A stretch of 64,000 nt of DNA from Microgenomates group bacterium (GCA_029906985.1 JARYMT010000001.1:1-64000); one strand, 5' to 3'. Shown: positions 19,528 through 27,740, counted from the first letter of the stretch. A program made the numbers and translations. The notes: a model not told the origin generated them from the sequence alone.

Positions 19528-19833
19528 ATGAGTAAAACACCTGAATATTTTTGTCCTGTCTTTAGAAGAATACAACAATTAGCAGAAGAAAAAGGTTTAA
19601 ATCCTGAAAATACAGCTTTAAATAGACAATTTTGTCCTTTTGCTCAAGCTTGTTTAGCTGTTGCCAGAAAAACCTATCAAGAAATGCTTCATAGATGCAA
19701 GCTGTTTGAAAAACCACCCGCTATTACTACTATATGCCTAAGACAACAAGGTTCCCATCCTGTCAAACCTCAAGAAGCTTTTATGAGAAGATTGGAAACA
19801 ACTGCTGTAATACGGGGTATTCCTATTGATTAA
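19528..19833 (+). CDS. Small Cys-containing protein, unknown function
   Basis: 101 residues, soluble, rich in Arg, Gln and Cys (PEYFCPVFRR, NRQFCPFAQACLAVARK, HRCKLF, TICLRQQ). Five Cys in a protein this small suggest a metal site or disulfides, but the spacing does not match a zinc finger I know. Expression is supported by a strong promoter with a triplet-repeat spacer immediately upstream. A diverged CACCTC...CAATAAATA element lies 54 nt after the stop, as with the gene at 15948. Confidence 0.6.
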   Translation: MSKTPEYFCPVFRRIQQLAEEKGLNPENTALNRQFCPFAQACLAVARKTYQEMLHRCKLFEKPPAITTICLRQQGSHPVKPQEAFMRRLETTAVIRGIPID

Positions 19834-20176
19834 TTTATTTTAATTTAATCAATATTGTTTATCTTGTATTTCTTTCTCCTTCTTCCCCACCTCAAAGTTG
19901 CAATAAATATAGCCACTCGGTACTGAAACTAAAAATCACAAAAAAATGTCTTTATCAAAAATAGTTTTTTATCTTTTCAACCAGATTTTCTTTTAATAAA
20001 CCAATAACCTTTCTATAAGATAAAGGTAAAAAAATTGACCGCCACAATAAAAATTGGTTTTGTTTTTAATAAATTTCCTATTAAAATAAACAACAAGAAA
20101 GTTAAAGAACAAAAATATTTTAATATTTTACAATCAAAATAACTATATTTTTTTTATTTTATAGTATAATACAAGC
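19834..20176. other. Intergenic region with downstream element copy 3 and a -10 box
   Basis: CCACCTCAAAGTTG followed by CAATAAATA (19887-19909) is the third copy of the downstream element, with a weakened palindrome. The rest is AT-rich. TATAAT at 20165-20170 serves the next gene. No ORF of note. Confidence 0.6.
20165..20170 (+). promoter_or_regulatory. -10 box giving a leaderless transcript
   Basis: TATAAT lies 6 nt before GTG (20177) and 9 nt before ATG (20180) of the following gene. No convincing -35 is seen. Confidence 0.5.
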
Positions 20177-21052
20177 GTGATGGAAGGCTTTAGACCACAA
20201 ATCCCAGAAAAAAACAGCCAATTACCTTGGATTTCAATGAGATCACCAAACATGGGGCCAACGGGAATTCAAACCCATGGATTAATTCAATGGGATCCTT
20301 CACGAATTATTGGAGCCCATCTTTTACAAATAAATCCCGCCAAATTCAATCAAATATTACATATTCTTGGGATATCTTCTCCTGTTATGATCCGTCAACA
20401 ACAACCTCGCCAACCAGAATATAAAATTGTACCCACTAGTGTTTCTCCGCAAGGTGTAACAACCGCAAAAAAAATATTAAAAGAAATAAATCCTATACCT
20501 CCTCATGTTATACTTGATCAAACCTCTAAGGTATTAAGTCTTTATATTGATTTTCAATCTTTATTTGAGATAGCCTTTCATAACCCTGTAAAATACGGTA
20601 AACTTGTTGATAGAGCAATTAAAGAATCTTTTAGAGGGTTAATTACTGAGGCTTTAAAGGCTAATCCTGGAATATATGATATTTTGATGGCGCAAAAAAC
20701 TTTAATAGACTATGTTTTTAAATATGTTTTTTCACCCAATATGGTCATTTCTTTAGTTGGAACTATTACAAGACTTGCCACCAATCCTAGTGAATTTTCT
20801 TATCTTGAGCCAATAAGTTCACTCAATTTTGTTTTAGCTTTAAGTTGTCTTTTTTATACAGGAATATCACTTTTCTTTTTAAACAGTGATTATTTTCCGC
20901 CTGCTTTTAAACAATACGTAAGTTCGGCAGAATCATTTACTGATATGATGAGAAAATTTTGGCCAATAATGGCTTTTAAACAATATATCATCCCCTTGTC
21001 TAAAATTCCGTTTATAAAAACTCCCCTTGTAAAAGGAAATAAAACAAATTAA
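20177..21052 (+). CDS. Unrecognised 291-residue protein with hydrophobic segments
   Basis: The start is GTG at 20177 or, more likely, the ATG at 20180 directly after it. The N-terminal 90 residues are polar and Pro/Gln-rich (PGTG-like PNMGPTGIQTHG, RQQQPRQPEYK). The middle is helical (SLYIDFQSLFEIAFHNPVKY, KANPGIYDILMAQKT). One clear transmembrane stretch lies at about 217-235 (NFVLALSCLFYTGISLFFL), with a second weaker hydrophobic region before it. No family recognised. It belongs to a run of lineage-specific proteins between leuS and the CoA enzyme. Confidence 0.6.
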   Translation: MMEGFRPQIPEKNSQLPWISMRSPNMGPTGIQTHGLIQWDPSRIIGAHLLQINPAKFNQILHILGISSPVMIRQQQPRQPEYKIVPTSVSPQGVTTAKKILKEINPIPPHVILDQTSKVLSLYIDFQSLFEIAFHNPVKYGKLVDRAIKESFRGLITEALKANPGIYDILMAQKTLIDYVFKYVFSPNMVISLVGTITRLATNPSEFSYLEPISSLNFVLALSCLFYTGISLFFLNSDYFPPAFKQYVSSAESFTDMMRKFWPIMAFKQYIIPLSKIPFIKTPLVKGNKTN

Positions 21053-21120
21053 GTTGACTAAGTTGAACGCCGCGGTCAAAATTGGTTTAACAGGATAGTC
21101 TACAATTTGACAAAAACTGA

Positions 21121-21447
21121 TTACTTTTGTTTTTTTAAATTTTCTTTAAGATTAAGCTTTTCAAACCAGCCTCGACGAAGAAGAATGGCAATAATCGCAT
21201 AGACAGCAATATCAATCCAGGAGTCATCAAGCGATTCATTTTCCGGTTTTTTCCCGTTCATCAAAAGATGCTTGATTCGGTTAAACTTTTCTGAAATCCG
21301 GAAAGCTATCCCTAGTTCGCCCATATCCAAAATATTGCCTTTGCCATAGTCTTTGTGTTTTTTAATAAAAGTCGCTAATGCTTCCTGGCAGACTTTTTCA
21401 AAAGCCTGATCAAGATATTGAGGAGATTTCATAAATATTTTAATCAT
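21121..21447 (-). CDS. DUF1599-like (nucleotide modification associated) protein
   Basis: About 108 residues. KKHKDYGKGNILDMGELGIAFRISEKFNRIKHLL and then DDSWIDIAVYAIIAILL match the DUF1599 pattern (K-x-DYG...G...RI.DK..R...D...D...Y), a MazG-related helical fold linked with nucleotide metabolism in phages and bacteria. The family link is from memory. The ATG at 21447 is used; 21432 is equally possible, and the longer frame to 21471 would need a TTG start. It is convergent with the gene at 20177. Confidence 0.6.
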   Translation of the reverse strand: MIKIFMKSPQYLDQAFEKVCQEALATFIKKHKDYGKGNILDMGELGIAFRISEKFNRIKHLLMNGKKPENESLDDSWIDIAVYAIIAILLRRGWFEKLNLKENLKKQK

Positions 21448-21603
21448 ATAAAAGTAAGAAAAATTTTTCAAGGTCTTGAGTTTTAATAAACTATTTTATA
21501 TACTATAGGTTATAAAACTGGCTCTTTCCGGTAATGAAATTAATTATTGATTTAAAAAAATCATCTGCCGGAAAAGCGATTAATATTTTTTTTAATTTAA
21601 AAA

Positions 21604-22248
21604 ATGGCCGTTGAATTCGGAGATACTGATCATCAACCTTGGGTTCAAATTCGTATGAAAGTAAGTTCTTCTGACGCTGATCGGCCTTTTTATATATTCC
21701 AAGAACTATCGCGCCCTTTTTTTTTAAATATACATTTAGCTACGGAAAAATTTCTTTTTGAAAATAGCCAAAATGGGCAGGGGCTCTTTCAATGTTATCA
21801 GGTTAGTTTTGTCGACGCGGTTGGATTAACCCAATGGGCAAATGATTTCACTATCATAAGAAAAGGTGAAGATATTTTTGCAAAAATTCGGTTGGTGACA
21901 TCTGACGATGATCAAGCAAAATATTTAGTAATCACCGCTCAGGGGGAATATTCTATTGTTGATGATGAAAATAGGGTTATTGAGTCAATTGAATCAATGG
22001 CAGATTTGCAAAAATACGGCTTAGAAGTTGCTGCTCTTGCCACAAATAATGATGAATCTCTTTTAACGGTTAAAGTTGACGGCACCTTAATCCTCTTAAA
22101 AATGGGCTATAAAATCCAACAAGAAGTTTTAAACAGGATGCTTGTTAATGCTGAAAATCCAAGACCGATTACCGACAATTTTTTTAGAATTTATTGGCCT
22201 GACCAAGACGATCAGAGATTTAATCTTCAAGATTCGGCAATCAATTGA
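21604..22248 (+). CDS. Unrecognised acidic soluble protein, 214 residues
   Basis: No signal or membrane segment. Beta-rich appearance with acidic clusters (FGDTDHQPWVQIRMKVSSSD, RLVTSDDDQAKYLVITAQGE, DDENRVIESIESM) and an aromatic C-terminus (NFFRIYWPDQDDQRF). Its 3' end overlaps that of the convergent gene 22227-22976 by 22 bp. Both proteins share a beta-rich style with repeated YFxx/FFINW-like motifs, so they may be structurally related, but I cannot assign a family. Confidence 0.6.
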   Translation: MAVEFGDTDHQPWVQIRMKVSSSDADRPFYIFQELSRPFFLNIHLATEKFLFENSQNGQGLFQCYQVSFVDAVGLTQWANDFTIIRKGEDIFAKIRLVTSDDDQAKYLVITAQGEYSIVDDENRVIESIESMADLQKYGLEVAALATNNDESLLTVKVDGTLILLKMGYKIQQEVLNRMLVNAENPRPITDNFFRIYWPDQDDQRFNLQDSAIN

Positions 22249-22976
22249 TCAATCTTTATCGTCTCTTCTACCGTAGCTTTTCTAATCTTTGAAGAAAAAC
22301 CTAAATCAAAAAGTTGTCTCATTAAACTAAAAGGGCGAAGATGATCGCCAAGAAGAAGTCTTTCTATTTCTGACCACGGAAAATTTAACTGCGGTGCTGG
22401 AAAAGTCGCTGTAAAGAGGTCATAAGTCATATCGTAAATATCGGGCCCCATAACTAAATCTAATACTACTAATCCATTACTTCCAGTTCTTTCTATCCTT
22501 ACCGGCCGGTTTCCTAAAAGAAAGTATTGACCAAATCGGGGATAATTTAATTGATCGTCTTTTGCTTCTAAGACAGGATAGATAGTTACCCGGCCTGCCC
22601 AATTAATAAAAAAAGCCGGTTGGGCATCGGTCAATCCGACCCTAACTTGCCAGTTGCTAAAAGGGTCATAAAAATATGCCGTCGGTACTGATTCCATTCC
22701 TTGTTTTGTTTGTTGATCTTCAAAATAAATAAATGTATCATCCGGCTGAAGCCAATTTATGAACGCTCCCTGAATCTCGCCATATCTATTTAAATTTAAT
22801 TGGTAATTAATTGCCCCTCTTTGTGGATCTTCTGCCCCGACCAATACCCCTTGACCGCCATTATCCATTTTCATCTCTCTTGCATAAACTGGACCTATCA
22901 TGTCAGGATAAACTGCCGGCAAAATCGGCCAATCATCACTTCCCGGTGTCCTAAAACCTTCAATATGGCGTGACAT
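22227..22976 (-). CDS. Unrecognised soluble protein, 249 residues
   Basis: Hydrophilic, beta-rich: QGVLVGAEDPQRGAINYQLN, TAYFYDPFSNWQVRVGLTDA, FFINWAGRVTIYPVLEAKDD, NRPVRIERTGSNGLVVLDLV. The C-terminus is helical. On the minus strand TATAAT lies 7 nt before the ATG, so translation probably begins at or near the mRNA 5' end. It is convergent with, and overlaps by 22 bp, the 21604 gene. No family recognised. Confidence 0.6.
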   Translation of the reverse strand: MSRHIEGFRTPGSDDWPILPAVYPDMIGPVYAREMKMDNGGQGVLVGAEDPQRGAINYQLNLNRYGEIQGAFINWLQPDDTFIYFEDQQTKQGMESVPTAYFYDPFSNWQVRVGLTDAQPAFFINWAGRVTIYPVLEAKDDQLNYPRFGQYFLLGNRPVRIERTGSNGLVVLDLVMGPDIYDMTYDLFTATFPAPQLNFPWSEIERLLLGDHLRPFSLMRQLFDLGFSSKIRKATVEETIKIDQLIAES

Positions 22977-23032
22977 AAATCTAATTATAATATAACTTAT
23001 AGTATTTTGTGGTATAATAGATTCAATTATTT

Positions 23033-23155
23033 ATGGTTGTTCATGGCCCTGAAGTTTGTGTTCATCCTGTCCCCTCCCAAGAAAACCGGGAAAAGTTTAC
23101 GGAGATGTTAGAGCGGCTTACAAAATTCATCCCGGAAGCTAAAAAATTAGCCTAA
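23033..23155 (+). CDS. 40-residue N-terminal segment ending in an in-frame TAA
   Basis: ATG at 23033, 15 nt after a TATAAT box. It encodes MVVHGPEVCVHPVPSQENRE and then an amphipathic helix, and stops at TAA 23153-23155. The frame continues open straight after the stop and joins the next gene (23231-23905), with a hydrophobic segment that begins before that gene's first ATG. This is either the front half of a gene broken by a nonsense mutation, a read-through protein, or a short upstream ORF. Confidence 0.5.
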   Translation: MVVHGPEVCVHPVPSQENREKFTEMLERLTKFIPEAKKLA

Positions 23156-23230
23156 CAATATAATAAAGAAATAAATAGCGTTACTGTTTGGGCTGCCGGG
23201 TTAACTTTTGCTAGTCCGGTTATAGGTGGA

Positions 23231-23905
23231 ATGGCTGCTGTCGGCTTGGCTTATCTTACTCGCGAATTTGCTCCTGTTTGTTATAGTGCTCCTTTAGTCT
23301 TTACTGGTCCGGTGGCTACCGGGATCTGGGCTCAAAATAAAATAAGAATGATTAAAAATGAAGCGCAAAATCGGCTAACAAAACTCGTTCAAGAATTTGC
23401 CTTGGGTGATTTTATAACCAATCCAAATATCTCTTTTTGTTTATTTGATCCTGTAGTAAGACCCTATTCCGATTCGTTAAAGTTAAGGGGGGAATTATAT
23501 CGTAGGCTAGCCGATTTAGATTTAACTCGAGAAGAAAATTTTAATTTAATTTTAATGATTTTAACTTCTCTTTTGGCCTTTGAAAATCCGTTAACAACAA
23601 CTAATGATGGTAATCTTTTAGAATTAGGATTAACAGGGATGCATAACTTATTGGGAAAACTTTCTCAAAATCACTCGCTTCGGCCGGTAATTTTGGCGAC
23701 TTTTAGTGGCTTAGTCGCTAAAGAGACAACGAGAACTATTGCCAAGGATTTTATTAAACGGTATATGGATCAAGGCGAGAGCGAAATTGCTTTAACCCCA
23801 CCTGATTTAATTACTAACTTATGGCCAAATAATCTATCTCAAGCCAGTAACTTACAGGTAGTCCAAGATTGGGTTATCGCTTGCACCCGCCCCAGTTTGT
23901 CTTAA
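23231..23905 (+). CDS. Unrecognised protein, probably the C-terminal part of an interrupted gene
   Basis: 224 residues from the first ATG after the in-frame stop. The N-terminus (MAAVGLAYLTREF, then YSAPLVFTGPVATGIWA) is hydrophobic, and the coding-like sequence upstream of the ATG (TVWAAGLTFASPVIGG) continues the same membrane segment. Coding therefore appears to begin at 23033, with a TAA at 23153-23155 in between. The rest is helical (YRRLADLDLTREENFNLILM, LLGKLSQNHSLRPVILATF). No family recognised. The ATG lacks a proper ribosome-binding site. Confidence 0.55.
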   Translation: MAAVGLAYLTREFAPVCYSAPLVFTGPVATGIWAQNKIRMIKNEAQNRLTKLVQEFALGDFITNPNISFCLFDPVVRPYSDSLKLRGELYRRLADLDLTREENFNLILMILTSLLAFENPLTTTNDGNLLELGLTGMHNLLGKLSQNHSLRPVILATFSGLVAKETTRTIAKDFIKRYMDQGESEIALTPPDLITNLWPNNLSQASNLQVVQDWVIACTRPSLS

Positions 23906-23928
23906 CTCATTTATTTATAATTAAGGCC

Positions 23929-24927
23929 CTATAAAAATCGGGAAATTATTGATTCGGCCCAGTTTTTTTTATCTTCGGTTACCCTGACAAAAACTACCCC
24001 TTGATCAAGTTGGCCATAAATCACTAAACTGTTTAACGGTGCTAATAAAATTGCCGGCAAGGCAAGAAGGTCTTCTTCTCCATCGATCACTATCGTCTGT
24101 TTTTCTTTTTTGGTTAAATATTTTTTAATGGCCAAATTAATCGACGCCACCGCCTCAAAATTTATTGTTCCCGGATGATTAACATATTTTCTCAAAGCCC
24201 TGTGTTTTAAATCCCATCCGTCAGTTATATCTGCCCTTTTTGACCGAAAATCGATGATTTTGATCTCCGGGGAAAAATTTTTTTTAAGCAATGCCAAAGA
24301 AATAATATCACCAACAGCAATCGTCATCGTCGGCGCTTCTTTTTTGATTAAAGCGGTGATCGGCTCATTAAACCGGATTAATTGCCCAATGGGTCTCTGT
24401 AAAACCGGCCTTAAATAATCTGGTAAATTTAATATTTTGTTATTAAAAATTTTAAAATAACTTTTTCCTAGACGGTTAATTTCTCCCAGCCGAATCCTTT
24501 CCGAAGTAATTGGTTTTTTATCTTCCGCTAAAATCAGTCGAGTAGTTATGATTTTCAGGGGCTTCAAACCAAGCTTTTTTCTAATATTATTTATTTTTAG
24601 AGCGTTATTATAACTATTCCTTGTAACCAAAATCGAATCAATTTTATTGTCAGATTTACCAATTCCATAAATATCAAAAAGTGCTATAATTTTTGAGCGC
24701 TTTTTGAAGCCTTGAATAATTAAAAAATTGCGGACGGATTTTTTTCTTCTTTGATAATTTTCAATTAGTTGATGAAGTTTTTTTTGCGACAACATTTTTT
24801 CCGAAACAATCCCGATGGTGACAAATTTAGCTAAAGAAAAAGCTTTTTCAATAAACTTTTGATGACCAAAATGAAAGTGATCAAAAGTCCCTCCTAAAAT
24901 TAAATGCTTATATTGATATGAGGTCAT
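23929..24927 (-). CDS. Fused archaeal-type phosphopantetheine adenylyltransferase and DUF359 dephospho-CoA kinase
   Basis: Two domains in one chain of 332 residues. Residues 1-150 are a nucleotidyltransferase with the (T/H)xGH-type loop GGTFDHFHFGHQKF and the second motif ITSERIR, as in archaeal-type PPAT, which transfers AMP to 4'-phosphopantetheine. Residues about 170-332 match DUF359, the GTP-dependent dephospho-CoA kinase of archaea: LQRPIGQLI, AVGDIISLALL, IIDFRSKR, IVIDGEEDLLALPAILLAPL, VIYGQLDQGVVFV. Together these would do the last two steps of CoA synthesis. Bacteria normally use separate CoaD and CoaE, so this points to an archaeal-like route. The domain fusion is seen directly; the activities are inferred. 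Confidence 0.85.
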   Translation of the reverse strand: MTSYQYKHLILGGTFDHFHFGHQKFIEKAFSLAKFVTIGIVSEKMLSQKKLHQLIENYQRRKKSVRNFLIIQGFKKRSKIIALFDIYGIGKSDNKIDSILVTRNSYNNALKINNIRKKLGLKPLKIITTRLILAEDKKPITSERIRLGEINRLGKSYFKIFNNKILNLPDYLRPVLQRPIGQLIRFNEPITALIKKEAPTMTIAVGDIISLALLKKNFSPEIKIIDFRSKRADITDGWDLKHRALRKYVNHPGTINFEAVASINLAIKKYLTKKEKQTIVIDGEEDLLALPAILLAPLNSLVIYGQLDQGVVFVRVTEDKKNWAESIISRFL

Positions 24928-25062
24928 TTTTTACGATGATTAGATAATTTTTTAAAGCCGTCTGTCCCTTTTTCTAACCTTTTCTCCGTAAACTTTTATT
25001 AGCTTAACTAACAACAAAAAATTTATTATAATTATTTTATCATTGAAAAATACTTTTTTCTT

Positions 25063-25572
25063 ATGTCATCTGTTGAAATTTATATCCTTAAAGAAAATGA
25101 AATAAATAATTTTTGGCCGGTTTTTGCCGAAATCCTTTCCAACGGCTTTCCTGAATATTCAAAAAAAGTCGTTGATTATTTTTTAAAAAAAATATACAAC
25201 CGGCCAAATTTCCTTTTCTGGCTTGAGAGAAAATTAAAATCGGTTATTGTTGCTAAATTTGATCAACAAATTATTGGCTTTGCTATCGTCGACGAACCTT
25301 ATGGCGGAGTAAGTTTTTGCCGCTGGCTGGGAGTGAAAACCGCCTATCAAAAAAAAGGCATCGGAACAAAATTAATCAAAGCTTGGGAAAATTTAGCTTT
25401 TTCTCAAGGATGTCATAAAATGGAAATCGCCAGTCGGCCGGCGGCCAAAGATTTTTATAAAAAAGCTGGTCTGACTCTTGAGGGTTGCCGAAAACTTTCT
25501 TACTTTGGCATCGATCAGTTTGTTTTTGGCAAAATTATTGGCCAGCCTGATGATGTTAAAATGACCGGTTAA
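25063..25572 (+). CDS. GNAT family N-acetyltransferase
   Basis: 169 residues. The acetyl-CoA binding motif A is LGVKTAYQKKGIGTKLIKAW (R/Q-x-x-G-x-G/A), followed by the usual helix and CHKMEIASRPAAKDFYKKAGL, a standard GNAT motif B with the conserved Y/F-K-K-x-G-F/L ending. The substrate cannot be read from sequence. Its last four bases overlap those of the convergent exchanger gene. Confidence 0.88.
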   Translation: MSSVEIYILKENEINNFWPVFAEILSNGFPEYSKKVVDYFLKKIYNRPNFLFWLERKLKSVIVAKFDQQIIGFAIVDEPYGGVSFCRWLGVKTAYQKKGIGTKLIKAWENLAFSQGCHKMEIASRPAAKDFYKKAGLTLEGCRKLSYFGIDQFVFGKIIGQPDDVKMTG

Positions 25573-26510
25573 TATCGGGCTTCAAAAAGAATAAAAAAAA
25601 GATAAATTAAAATTAAAATCAATCCTTCCTGACGAGAAATATCGTTTTTTGACCGAGTAAAATGATAAAAAACTAAAAGTCCGCCGATCATAAAAATAAA
25701 AGTTTGTAAAAAATGATTGCTTAAAAGAATGGTTTTTCCATAAATCAAAGTTAAAACACCAAAAATCAAAGAATTGGCAGCGGCTGAACCAATATAATCA
25801 CCCAAGGCGACTTCTTTTTTTTTCAGCAAAACCGAACGGATTGCCAAAGATATTTCTGGTAAATTAGTTCCGATCGATAAACAAAGAAGAGAAACAATAA
25901 ACAAAGAAATATTTAATAATTCGGAAAAATAAATTGTCTTATCGACTACCACCCGACTGGCAAAAATCACCAAAAAAGCTCCCAAAAAAATTTTCCCCAG
26001 TTCTTTTAAAAAATTAATTTCATGATGAACAATTTTATCTTTGACATCCTCGAGGAAATTCTTTTTCTTCTCTACAAAAAAAATAAGAATAATATAAAAA
26101 ATGACTAAAAAAATCGCCTCTCCCAAATTAATTTGACTGTCTAAAGTAAAAAAAACCGGCGCCGCAATTACCAGTAAGGCGAAAAGCAAAGTTTTTCGGT
26201 TTAAATCATGGGCCAGCTTGATTCCATTGCCCAAAATCGCCAAAATGGGAATTACTAAAAGAAAAAGCACCAAAGAGCCGCCAATTAAATTACCAACAAA
26301 AATCGCCGGATCACCCAAAAAGACAGAATTAAAACCGATCGTCATTTCCGGTACTGATGTCAAGAGACCCAAAATCAAAAAAGAGAAAGAAAAAGAAGAA
26401 ATATTTAATTGATAAGATAATTTGTTGACCGATCGGATAATCAAACCAGAACCAAACCAAATAAAGAAAAAAGAAACTAGATACAAAACCAGATTTAACA
26501 AAACTACCAT
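25569..26510 (-). CDS. Sodium/calcium exchanger-type cation antiporter (CaCA family)
   Basis: 313 residues, about ten transmembrane helices. The two alpha-repeats that bind the cations are visible: GLLTSVPEMTIGFNSVFLGD...GNLIGGSL in the first half and SIGTNLPEISLAIRSVLLKK...GDYIGSAAANSL in the second, with the key acidic Glu of each (PEM, PEI). It is YrbG-like in size. It moves Ca2+ or a related cation against Na+ or H+ across the membrane. It starts just after the terminator of the RRM gene and, together with the P-ATPase at 36.5 kb, suggests cation export. Confidence 0.9.
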   Translation of the reverse strand: MVVLLNLVLYLVSFFFIWFGSGLIIRSVNKLSYQLNISSFSFSFLILGLLTSVPEMTIGFNSVFLGDPAIFVGNLIGGSLVLFLLVIPILAILGNGIKLAHDLNRKTLLFALLVIAAPVFFTLDSQINLGEAIFLVIFYIILIFFVEKKKNFLEDVKDKIVHHEINFLKELGKIFLGAFLVIFASRVVVDKTIYFSELLNISLFIVSLLCLSIGTNLPEISLAIRSVLLKKKEVALGDYIGSAAANSLIFGVLTLIYGKTILLSNHFLQTFIFMIGGLLVFYHFTRSKNDISRQEGLILILIYLFFILFEARY

Positions 26511-26531
26511 ATTTTTATCATATAAAAAAAG

Positions 26532-26580
26532 ACAGGCGCCGGCAACTACAAAAAGTGCCGGCTTACCTGCCTTTTGTTTT
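26532..26580 (-). terminator. Hairpin terminator after the RRM gene
   Basis: GCCGGCA/TGCCGGC stem extended by CAGG/CCTG, flanked by T-runs on both strands (TTTTGTTTTTT on plus, T7 on minus). It lies between the RRM gene stop and the exchanger start, and probably ends the RRM transcript. Confidence 0.75.
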
Positions 26581-26598
26581 TTAACGGTAATTATTTAA

Positions 26599-26898
26599 TT
26601 ATTTATAATCCGTTCTCTCTTGTGAGCGACCACCAAAAGACGATCTTGGCCGAGGTGGCCGAGCTTCAGAAACAACGAGTTTTCTGCCTTTGTGATCCTG
26701 ACCATTGAGCATGTCAACGGCTTTTTGGGCTCCTTCTTCATTTTCCATCTCAACAAAACCAAAACCTTTGGACCGACCTGTATCTCTGAATCTTATGACT
26801 GTGGCGGAAACTACATTGCCAGCTTGAGAGAAAAGCTCTTTCAAATCCTCATCGCTAACCTCATATAAAAGATTACCGACATAAAGTTTCTTTCCCAT
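26599..26898 (-). CDS. RRM-domain RNA-binding protein
   Basis: 99 residues with one RNA recognition motif: RNP2 is KLYVGNL at residues 4-10 and RNP1 is KGFGFVEM at about residue 44-51. A short C-terminal RPPRPRSSFGGRSQER tail follows, like cyanobacterial and proteobacterial Rbp proteins. The start at 26898 is chosen because of a strong Shine-Dalgarno (GGGGGTGATT, 5'-AAAGGGGGTGAT) 8 nt upstream; in-frame starts further up lie in a tandem repeat. Proteins of this type often respond to cold or stress. The 120-bp tandem repeat in its leader region may carry the control. Confidence 0.93.
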   Translation of the reverse strand: MGKKLYVGNLLYEVSDEDLKELFSQAGNVVSATVIRFRDTGRSKGFGFVEMENEEGAQKAVDMLNGQDHKGRKLVVSEARPPRPRSSFGGRSQERTDYK

Positions 26899-26920
26899 TA
26901 ATAAATCACCCCCTTTACTG

Positions 26921-27190
26921 ACTGTTTGCGAACAAATAATTTCTGTGAGCAATTACAGTCAGTTAAGCCCTCCGAAGCGAGGTTTCGGCTGCGTGGACGT
27001 AGACCACGAGACGAACCCGAGCGAAGAAGGGCAAAAGCCAACTGTTTGCGAACAAATAATTTCTGTGAGCAATTACAGTCAGTTAAGCCCTCCGAAGCGA
27101 GGTTTCGGCTGCGTGGACGTAGACCACGAGACGAACCCGAGCGAAGAAGGGCAAAAGCCAACTGTTTGCGAACATTTAATATCTGTGAGC
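26921..27190. repeat. 120-bp tandem repeat upstream of the RRM gene
   Basis: Two identical 120-bp copies (26921-27040, 27041-27160) and the first 30 bp of a third (27161-27190, with a few changes). Each starts ACTGTTTGCGAACAAATAAT and contains CTGTGAGCAATTACAG. It is more GC-rich than its surroundings. It reads open on both strands, but the encoded peptides are just the repeat translated and are unlikely to be genes. Confidence 0.92.
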
Positions 27191-27488
27191 CAATCAAGCT
27201 TAAAAATTTTTGAAGCTGAAAAACCGAAGCCGAAATTTTTCTAGAATAATTCACAATCTAAAAACCTAAAGCCTTTTTGAATCCCCGGAAAAATCCCAAG
27301 AAAAACAAAAGACAAAAAAATAAAATAACAAGATTTAAGTATAACATATTAAAAAACGATGTCAAACCCTTTTCAATAAAACGATATTTAAACAACTTAG
27401 CAGGAAAATTAAACCGTTTTATTTCCGGACGAAAGATTTTATAATCTTTTAAGATATTCTTTTTCCCCCTCTATGCCGGCAAACTGTC
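27191..27488. other. Intergenic region between the tandem repeat and a small gene
   Basis: About 300 bp of AT-rich DNA. I see no gene, RNA fold or clear promoter in it. Confidence 0.5.
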
Positions 27489-27731
27489 TTACAAAAAAAC
27501 AGCTTTTTTTGGATCTTTAAAAATAATGGGGAAAAGAATCGGAGAGACCAAAACTGAAAAAAAATAAAGCATCGCTTCTTGGAGAATATCCAGATATTTT
27601 CTTTTCTCCGGAGGGACGAGATTTCCTTTTGAATCTATTTCATCAAAGGATCCGCCAACTGAATGAGAACTTAATCCGGCCGTTGTCATGTAAAATCGGC
27701 CCAAATTTGAAAAACCTTCTCTGAAATTCAT
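27489..27731 (-). CDS. Small membrane-associated protein, unknown
   Basis: 80 residues: a polar N-terminus (MNFREGFSNLGRFYMTTAGL), a linker with DEIDSKGNLVPPEKRKYLD, then a hydrophobic helix (AMLYFFSVLVSPILFPIIF) near the C-terminus. A TATAAT box six bases upstream supports this start and implies a leaderless mRNA. The -10 overlaps the palindrome ATAACATATGTTAT (27741-27754), a possible operator. No family recognised. Confidence 0.5.
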   Translation of the reverse strand: MNFREGFSNLGRFYMTTAGLSSHSVGGSFDEIDSKGNLVPPEKRKYLDILQEAMLYFFSVLVSPILFPIIFKDPKKAVFL

Positions 27732-27740
27732 TTTGAAATT

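Noticed and set aside
23153-23155. Recoded stop codon as genome-wide code change
   Set aside because: TAA and TGA both end many intact genes here, so only a local mutation or read-through is possible.
26898-27254. ORFs on both strands across the 120-bp tandem repeat
   Set aside because: They only translate the repeat unit and have no start signal. The RRM gene with a strong Shine-Dalgarno begins at 26898.
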